NCBI RefSeq assembly: GCF_014905615.1
Contig: NZ_AQGU01000027.1
Coordinates: 62,001 to 126,000, forward strand
Length of the DNA stretch: 64,000 nucleotides
Reading direction: 5' to 3'
Source of the DNA: Pseudoalteromonas aliena SW19
GTDB lineage: Bacteria > Pseudomonadota > Gammaproteobacteria > Enterobacterales > Alteromonadaceae
A program made the position numbers and the translations under genes. Position 1 is the stretch's first letter, and each line of letters opens with the position of its first letter. Below the pieces are notes generated by a model that was given only the letters and a program-made list of their open reading frames with translations, was not told the DNA's origin and ran no database searches. This document shows positions 58,806 to 64,000 of this stretch, piece by piece.

Positions 58806-58962
58806 ATGTTTAGTAAAAAAACATTCGAATTTATCACTTTGCTTGAACAAAACAATAATAGAGAGCGGTTTAACAGTCACAAAATCAGAATATCAAGAAT
58901 ACGTAACAGAGGCCGCTTTAGATTTCATTAGGCAAAGTAAGCGCCATTTACTGATTAGATAA
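58806..58962 (+). pseudogene. Frameshifted, truncated remnant of a DUF2461 (TIGR02453) gene
   Basis: From ATG 58806 the frame reads MFSKKTFEFITLLEQNNNRE then RFNSHK, which matches the start of DUF2461 proteins (family pattern LxxNNNREWFxxxK). The frame then leaves the pattern and stops at 58929. One frame over, from about 58885, it continues KSEYQEYVTEAALDFIRQ, which is the next stretch of the same family (YxxYVxEPALDFI). One extra A in the run AAAA at 58881-58884 would explain the shift. The second frame stops at 58962 after SKRHLLIR, and the remaining roughly 170 residues of the family are absent. So this is a decayed gene start. Confidence 0.78.
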
Positions 58963-59024
58963 GAGTTGTTTTTTTATTTTTAGACCCAATTTAAACGTAA
59001 TGCATTAACGCAAAGAGAGTATTT

Positions 59025-61064
59025 ATGAGCAACCCATTAATTGGCCTTGAAGGCTTACCACCATTTTCAAAAATAAAGCCTGAGTACGTAGTACCAGCAC
59101 TTAAAGACGGTATTGAGCTTTGTCGTAAAGCCATTGATGACGTACTTGCAAAAGGGTCGTACACGTGGGATGACTTAGTATTACCCCTTGAAGAAGCTGA
59201 CGATAAATTATCGCGCATGTTCTCCCCTGTATCGCATTTAAATTCAGTAATGAATAACGACGAATTACGCGAAGCTTACGAGCAGTGCTTACCGTTAATA
59301 TCTGAATATTCAACATTTGTAGGTCAGCATCAAGGTTTATACAACGCGTATAATACGCTTTATAGCAGCGACGAATTTAAAACGCTGACTACAGCACAGC
59401 AAAAAACAATAACTAATGCGCTGCGTGATTTTAAATTATCGGGTATTGCATTAGCGCCGAAGCAGCAAAAACGCTACGGTGAAATAAGCGCGCGTTTATC
59501 AGAGCTTGCTTCTAAGTTTGGTAATAACGTAATGGATGCGACCTTAGCGTGGCACAAACACATTACTGACGAAGCCGATTTAGCCGGTTTACCAGAATCA
59601 GCCTTAGCACTTGCAGCCGACACTGCAAAAAGTAAAGAATTAGACGGTTGGGTATTTACCCTTGATTTTCCGTCGTACTTGCCAATTATGACTTATGCAG
59701 ATAACCGCGAGCTTCGCAGAGAAACCTACACTGCGTTTTCTACCCGCGCATCCGATCAAGGCCCTAACGCCGGTGAATTTGATAATTCTGATATTATGAG
59801 TGAGGAGCTTGCGCTTCGCCATGAACTTGCACAGTTACTAGGATTCAACAGCTACGCTGAAAAATCACTGGCAACTAAAATGGCCGAAACACCGGCGCAA
59901 GTATTCTCGTTTTTAGAAGACCTAGCGGCTAAATCAAAACCACAAGCAGAGCAAGAAGTGGCAGAGCTAAAAGCTTACGCTGAGCAAAAGCATGGTATTT
60001 CTGAATTGCAGGCATGGGATTTTGGTTACTACAGCGAAAAACTTAAGCAAGAAAAATACGCAATTTCAGACGAAGTACTACGTCCTTACTTCCCAGCAAA
60101 TAAAGTATTAAGTGGCTTATTCGAAACCGTTAACCGCTTATTTGGTATTAGCGTAAAAGAAGTTACTGACTTTGACAGCTACCACAAAGATGTACGCTTT
60201 TTTGAAATTGTAGACAGCAGCAATACCCTACGCGGACGTTTTTATCTCGATTTATATGCGCGCGACCGGAAACGCGGCGGTGCGTGGATGGACGACTGTA
60301 TGGGTCGAAAAGTACGTGCTAACGGCGAGTTACAAACACCGGTTGCTTATTTAGTATGTAACTTTAATAAAGCGGTAGGCGATAAGCCTGCACTGTTTAC
60401 TCATGACGAAGTGACAACCTTGTTCCACGAGTTTGGCCATGGTATTCATCACATGTTAACTCAAGTTGATGCAGCACCAGTAGCGGGTATTAATGGGGTT
60501 GCTTGGGATGCAGTAGAGCTTCCTAGTCAGTTCTTAGAAAACTGGTGTTATGAAGAAGAAGCACTGAGCTTTATTTCAGGTCATTATGAAACGGGCGAGC
60601 CGTTACCTAAAGAGCTACTTGATAAGTTACTAGCGGCTAAAAACTATAACTCAGGCATGCAAATGCTACGTCAAATTGAGTTCTCGTTATTCGACTTTAA
60701 AATCCATAATGATTATAAAGCCGGTGAAGAATGCCAAATTCAAACGGTATTAAACGATGTACGTAGCCGCACGTCGGTGGTTAATCCGCCTGAATTTAAT
60801 CGTTTTCAACATGGTTTTAGTCATATCTTTGCTGGTGGTTATAGTGCTGGTTACTATTCATATAAGTGGGCTGAAGTTCTTTCTGCTGATGCATTTTCTA
60901 AGTTTGAAGAAGAAGGTATTTTTAACCCAGAAACAGGGCAAGCCTTCATGCAAAATATTTTAGAAAAAGGCGGCAGTGAGGAGCCGATGGAGCTATTTAA
61001 AAAATTCCGTGGCCGCGAGCCAAATGTAGATGCTTTACTGCGTCATAGTGGTATTGCGGCTTAA
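59025..61064 (+). CDS. prlC: Oligopeptidase A (M3 family)
   Basis: A 679-residue zinc metallopeptidase (E. coli 680). The active site HExxH is LFHEFGHGIHHML at about residue 469, with the third ligand Glu in WDAVELPSQFLENW. The N-terminal NPLIGLEGLPPFSKIKPEYV is typical. It degrades signal peptides and other oligopeptides in the cytoplasm. In enterics prlC and rsmJ are adjacent; here a repeat and a response regulator gene separate them. A terminator follows. Confidence 0.97.
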   Translation: MSNPLIGLEGLPPFSKIKPEYVVPALKDGIELCRKAIDDVLAKGSYTWDDLVLPLEEADDKLSRMFSPVSHLNSVMNNDELREAYEQCLPLISEYSTFVGQHQGLYNAYNTLYSSDEFKTLTTAQQKTITNALRDFKLSGIALAPKQQKRYGEISARLSELASKFGNNVMDATLAWHKHITDEADLAGLPESALALAADTAKSKELDGWVFTLDFPSYLPIMTYADNRELRRETYTAFSTRASDQGPNAGEFDNSDIMSEELALRHELAQLLGFNSYAEKSLATKMAETPAQVFSFLEDLAAKSKPQAEQEVAELKAYAEQKHGISELQAWDFGYYSEKLKQEKYAISDEVLRPYFPANKVLSGLFETVNRLFGISVKEVTDFDSYHKDVRFFEIVDSSNTLRGRFYLDLYARDRKRGGAWMDDCMGRKVRANGELQTPVAYLVCNFNKAVGDKPALFTHDEVTTLFHEFGHGIHHMLTQVDAAPVAGINGVAWDAVELPSQFLENWCYEEEALSFISGHYETGEPLPKELLDKLLAAKNYNSGMQMLRQIEFSLFDFKIHNDYKAGEECQIQTVLNDVRSRTSVVNPPEFNRFQHGFSHIFAGGYSAGYYSYKWAEVLSADAFSKFEEEGIFNPETGQAFMQNILEKGGSEEPMELFKKFRGREPNVDALLRHSGIAA

Positions 61065-61092
61065 AAATAAATTTTTTAGCACAAACTAAACT

Positions 61093-61118
61093 AAAGCGCC
61101 TTGATGGCGCTTTTTTAT
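61093..61118 (+). terminator. Rho-independent terminator of prlC
   Basis: AAAGCGCC (61093-61100) / GGCGCTTT (61106-61113), TTGAT loop and a run of Ts. Confidence 0.92.
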
Positions 61119-61129
61119 TATCTAAATTT

Positions 61130-61445
61130 TAGGGCATGTTGAACTTTGGTGGGTAAATTTGCAGCAGGCTGTTTGGTTTTTAGGTAAGGCAGCGCCTATG
61201 GTGTGTGGTTATTCCCCATAAATAGGCGATAACGCAGCATAAATGCCAAACATGCGCTGCCCTTTGGGTTCTTTCTAGGGACGATTAACTCTTTGTTGCT
61301 CGATTTTTACTTATTCTTACAGGGATGTAAGCCATTAGAGTAACGCAGGAGCAGTTACCGAGCCCACTAGGTTACAAACCTCGCGCCGCGATTCAATCGC
61401 CCCTAGATTGAACAAATTTCAATCCACAAAGATCAACACGCCTTA
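61130..61445 (-). repeat. Dispersed repeat family 2, copy 2 (about 316 bases)
   Basis: Reverse orientation to copy 1. On the minus strand it begins TAAGGCGTGTTGATCTTTG and continues GGATTGAAATTTGTTCAATC as in copy 1. It ends with the inverse of TAGGGCATGTTGAACTTTGG. The segments AAGAGTTAATCGTCCCTAGA and GGCAGCGCATGTTTGGCATT are shared. The central roughly 60 bases differ and contain a CTTACA / TGTAAG hairpin. No protein is encoded. It sits between the prlC terminator and the response regulator gene. Confidence 0.93.
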
Positions 61446-61522
61446 ACTTATTCCCTAAATTTTTTAGTAAATTCAGTCTACCAAGCTATGCTCTTAACAT
61501 ACCTAATAAAATGGACTAGGGC

Positions 61523-62704
61523 ATGGCAAAGCTAATATTGGCAATTGATGACGATAAGTTGGTTCACCATATAATTGAGGAGTCTTTAGCAGGTTTTTGT
61601 AAAATTATTCATGCCAAAGATGGTGATGAAGGCTTAAGACTCACAAAAAAATACAAGCCAGATATTATCTTACTCGATATAGAAATGCCGGGTAAATCAG
61701 GTTTTGACGTTTGCCAAGTCATTAAAAAAAATGAGCAGACCAAAGACATCCCCGTTATGTTTCTATCATCCAATATCGAGTTGGCTGATCGTGTAAAAGG
61801 TTACAGTGCTGGTGCATCTGACTATATAGCTAAGCCTTTTAATGCTCAAGAATTGATGGCGCGCATAAAGGTGCTTTATGAATATCGTCAACAAGGCATA
61901 AAGTTAAAAAATGATGTAGAGCATGCAGAAAAAACGGCCCAAATAGCCATGACTGAATCCGGAGATATGGGGCGAATAATGCGTTTTGTTGGGCAAAGTT
62001 ACCATGCTAATAATTTTCAATTATTAAGCGAATATTTTTTAGCATTTTTTACTCCTTTCAATTTAGATGTCGTGGTTGTGTTTTGGTACAAAAGCCAAGG
62101 CATATTCTATAGCTTACAAAGTGCGGTGTGCCCATTAGAGCAAGAATTGCTAGAACAACATAGGTATGCGCAGCGGTTTGTTGATGTTGGTGCCAGCACC
62201 ATTATTAACTACCCTAAAGTATCATTACTGATAAAAAATATGCCCGTTGACGATAGTGCTAAATTTGGACGTTACAAAGATTTGTTTCCGCATATTTTGG
62301 AGATCACCAATGAAAAAGCGATCACCATACAAAATAATGAAAATAGCTACGAACAGGCCGCGCAAATAGGCATTGCGCTTGAAGATATAGTAAAACAATT
62401 AGTTTCTCAGAATCAGGCACAAAACAGTATTACTAAACAGTTTATAGAACAATTACATGAGCTTGATTGTGCAATTAAACTGCAAAAAGAAAGTGATAAG
62501 CTTTGTGACTTAACACCCTACTTTATCAAGCTAGATCAAACTATGCAGCTATTTACTTCTGCTAATAGCGATTTAGCATTTATTAAATGTCAGCTTAAGC
62601 AAATTAATGAAACTCGCAATGAGTTACTCGCTAGCTTGCGTAGTAACGCTGGTGAACTTGTCTTACAAAATACCACTGAAAATAATGATATAGAGCTATT
62701 TTAG
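61523..62704 (+). CDS. Response regulator: receiver domain plus uncharacterised helical C-terminus
   Basis: A 393-residue protein. Residues 1-125 are a complete receiver domain: acidic pair DDDK, phosphorylation Asp in ILLDIEMPGKSG (about residue 52), Ser in MFLSSN and Lys in YIAKPFNAQEL. There is no recognisable DNA-binding, GGDEF, EAL, HD-GYP or kinase domain after it. Residues about 150-270 look like a globular alpha/beta region (FFTPFNLDVVVVFWYKSQGI), and about 275-393 is mostly helical with Gln/Asn/Leu-rich segments. No histidine kinase is nearby. Output unknown; similar proteins occur in marine gammaproteobacteria near rsmJ, from memory. Confidence 0.85.
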   Translation: MAKLILAIDDDKLVHHIIEESLAGFCKIIHAKDGDEGLRLTKKYKPDIILLDIEMPGKSGFDVCQVIKKNEQTKDIPVMFLSSNIELADRVKGYSAGASDYIAKPFNAQELMARIKVLYEYRQQGIKLKNDVEHAEKTAQIAMTESGDMGRIMRFVGQSYHANNFQLLSEYFLAFFTPFNLDVVVVFWYKSQGIFYSLQSAVCPLEQELLEQHRYAQRFVDVGASTIINYPKVSLLIKNMPVDDSAKFGRYKDLFPHILEITNEKAITIQNNENSYEQAAQIGIALEDIVKQLVSQNQAQNSITKQFIEQLHELDCAIKLQKESDKLCDLTPYFIKLDQTMQLFTSANSDLAFIKCQLKQINETRNELLASLRSNAGELVLQNTTENNDIELF

Positions 62705-62761
62705 TGCTTTAACTTGCACTGATTGATATACTGAGTAGGTATTTTATCGTCGGAGTGTATA

Positions 62762-63517
62762 GTGGTTATTCAGTGTGCTTTTAAAGAGTGTCGCCCTTAT
62801 TTAAATGAGTTAGAAACACGTTTTGGTTTGGCTCAGTGGGCAGAACAAAGCAATGGTTTTAGCCTACATTATGACGATAGTGGCTTGAGTTTATATAAAA
62901 CAGATGAACCCAAATTAGGCGCAATCAATGTTGATTTTGTAACCGGTGCAGCGGCACATAGACGTAAGTTTGGTGGGGGGAAAGGCCAAGCAATTGCAAA
63001 AGCGGTTGGCTTAAACAAAGGGGCAACGCCCGTTGTGCTTGATGCAACAGCAGGCTTAGGTCGTGATGGTTTTGTACTTGCGTCACTAGGGTGCAACGTT
63101 ATATTGCATGAACGTCATCCCGTAGTGGCCGCGTTATTGTATGATGGTTTACAGCGCGCTTATAACGACATAGAAATTGGCTCATGGATGAAGCAAAGTA
63201 TGAGCCTCATATTTGGTTCGAGCCATACGTTACTATCGCAATGTGAAAGCATCCCTGATGTAGTTTATTTAGATCCTATGTTCCCGCATCGTGAAAAATC
63301 AGCTCTTGTTAAAAAAGAAATGCGTGTATTCCAAGAGCTTGTTGGTGCAGATACCGACGCCGACGATTTACTCGAATTCGCCTACCCACTCGCCAGTAAA
63401 CGCGTAGTCGTAAAGCGCCCCGATTACGCCCCATTTTTAAATGATCAAACCCCAAGTATGCAAATTAAAACTAAAAAAAATCGCTTTGATGTGTATGTAA
63501 AAGCGGCAATGGTTTAA
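62762..63517 (+). CDS. rsmJ: 16S rRNA (guanine1516-N2)-methyltransferase
   Basis: A 251-residue SAM methyltransferase (E. coli RsmJ/YhiQ 250). The SAM loop is [18 protein letters not shown], the acidic motif [19 protein letters not shown], and the catalytic DPMFP motif is [31 protein letters not shown] is family-specific. The start is a GTG at 62762 with CGGAGTG upstream; no ATG is available before the conserved region. It methylates G1516 in the small ribosomal subunit. Confidence 0.95.
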   Translation: MVIQCAFKECRPYLNELETRFGLAQWAEQSNGFSLHYDDSGLSLYKTDEPKLGAINVDFVTGAAAHRRKFGGGKGQAIAKAVGLNKGATPVVLDATAGLGRDGFVLASLGCNVILHERHPVVAALLYDGLQRAYNDIEIGSWMKQSMSLIFGSSHTLLSQCESIPDVVYLDPMFPHREKSALVKKEMRVFQELVGADTDADDLLEFAYPLASKRVVVKRPDYAPFLNDQTPSMQIKTKKNRFDVYVKAAMV

Positions 63518-63676
63518 ACACTAAGCATAGATTGGTGTTTTTATACAATAAGCCGGCTCATGTAAGAAGCGTTATATTGGGCTGGATCTTAGGATCTAGC
63601 TTTTTGAATCTAGGATCTTGTGGCATTTTCATGTTAGAATTCGCGCAATTTTTTGGCATAGGTAAGTGGCATAGCA

Positions 63677-64000
63677 ATGATCTTAGATGATATTCGCGTT
63701 GTTTTAGTTAACACATCACACTCAGGCAATATTGGCTCAGCAGCTCGCGCCATGAAAACCATGGGTTTATCAAAACTTTATTTAGTTGACCCCGCATGTG
63801 AAATAGACAGCCACGCGAGTGCTTTGTCTGCAGGTGCCAGTGATGTTTTAGGCAATGCAGTTATTGTTGGGACTGTTGAAGAAGCGATTGCCGATTGTGC
63901 ATTAACAATTGGCACCAGTGCGCGCTCACGTACGCTTTCTTGGCCTATGGTTGAACCACGTGAATGTGGTGAAAAACTGGTTGCAGAAGCTGTAGATGGC
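63677..64000 (+). CDS. trmJ: tRNA (cytidine/uridine-2'-O-)-methyltransferase TrmJ, N-terminal part (3' end outside window)
   Basis: The frame is open for 108 codons to the right edge. It begins [20 protein letters not shown], continues [20 protein letters not shown], and includes [11 protein letters not shown], all typical of the SPOUT-class TrmJ. TrmJ methylates the 2'-O of position 32 in several tRNAs. In enterics it precedes iscR and the isc genes, which may lie just beyond the window. Upstream at 63580-63620 are three clustered GATC sites within repeated GGATCT words, possibly a Dam-sensitive control region. Confidence 0.95.
   Translation, partial: MILDDIRVVLVNTSHSGNIGSAARAMKTMGLSKLYLVDPACEIDSHASALSAGASDVLGNAVIVGTVEEAIADCALTIGTSARSRTLSWPMVEPRECGEKLVAEAVDG

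Noticed and set aside
58744..58962. A possible 72-residue protein starting at TTG 58744 next to gor
   Set aside because: The start is a poor TTG inside the gor upstream region, and only the end (KSEYQEYVTEAALDFIRQ) looks like protein. That end is the out-of-frame continuation of the DUF2461 start at 58806, so it was called as a pseudogene.

Overview
The window reads as ordinary chromosomal DNA from a marine gammaproteobacterium of the order Alteromonadales, most likely Pseudoalteromonas. The evidence is low GC, gammaproteobacterial core proteins throughout, and several conserved neighbourhoods: priA/ftsN/hslVU, metJ-metBL, mrcA-pilMNOPQ-aroKB-damX-dam-rpe-gph-trpS, uvrA-yajR-ssb-csrD, and mreBCD-maf-rng-yhdP-tldD. 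The genus is an inference from gene content and protein feel; no database was searched. I see no rRNA, tRNA, CRISPR array, prophage or transposase.

Layout. 1-3367: the end of a PAP2 phosphatase, a MurG-like glycosyltransferase and an HBM-type chemoreceptor. 3418-8511 (minus): a DUF971 protein, hslU, hslV, ftsN and priA, with a good heat-shock promoter for hslVU that overlaps the ftsN stop codon. 8631-14973: rpmE with its promoter and a structured leader, a roughly 480-base gene-free gap, a short malic enzyme ending in a 12-base tandem repeat, then metJ divergent from metB-metL across a clear set of Met boxes. 15036-29609: PBP1a divergent from the type IV pilus operon pilMNOPQ, then aroK, aroB, damX, dam, rpe, gph and trpS, with two small minus-strand membrane or secreted proteins in between. 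29767-36696: uvrA divergent from a YajR-type transporter, ssb and csrD/mshH.

36697-40400 is the first unusual stretch. Where Vibrio, as I recall, carries its MSHA pilus genes between csrD/mshH and mreB, this genome has a D-cysteine desulfhydrase-like gene between two direct copies of a small repeat, followed by an exported coiled-coil/PEGA/SUMF1 protein. 40441-50970 is a tightly packed cell-shape and envelope operon-like run from mreB to tldD, with most genes overlapping.

51034-58962 is the accessory part: a LysR regulator, a VOC protein, an Old Yellow Enzyme, a PEBP protein, an exported polysaccharide deacetylase-like protein, a DUF2799 lipoprotein, an MscS channel and glutathione reductase, plus a frameshifted, truncated remnant of a DUF2461 gene. 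Two families of non-coding repeats punctuate the window. Family 1 has copies of about 196, 128 and 79 bases at 36698, 37839 and 56305. Family 2 has copies of about 317 bases at 52454 and 61130 in opposite orientation. 59025-64000 holds oligopeptidase A, a single-domain-receiver response regulator with a helical C-terminus, rsmJ and the start of trmJ.

I found no convincing new multi-gene system. The most useful leads are the two repeat families, the replaced MSHA locus, the SUMF1 protein that lacks the formylglycine-generating cysteines, the DUF2461 remnant, and the small regulatory architectures at hslV, rpmE, metJ/metB and the DUF2799 gene.
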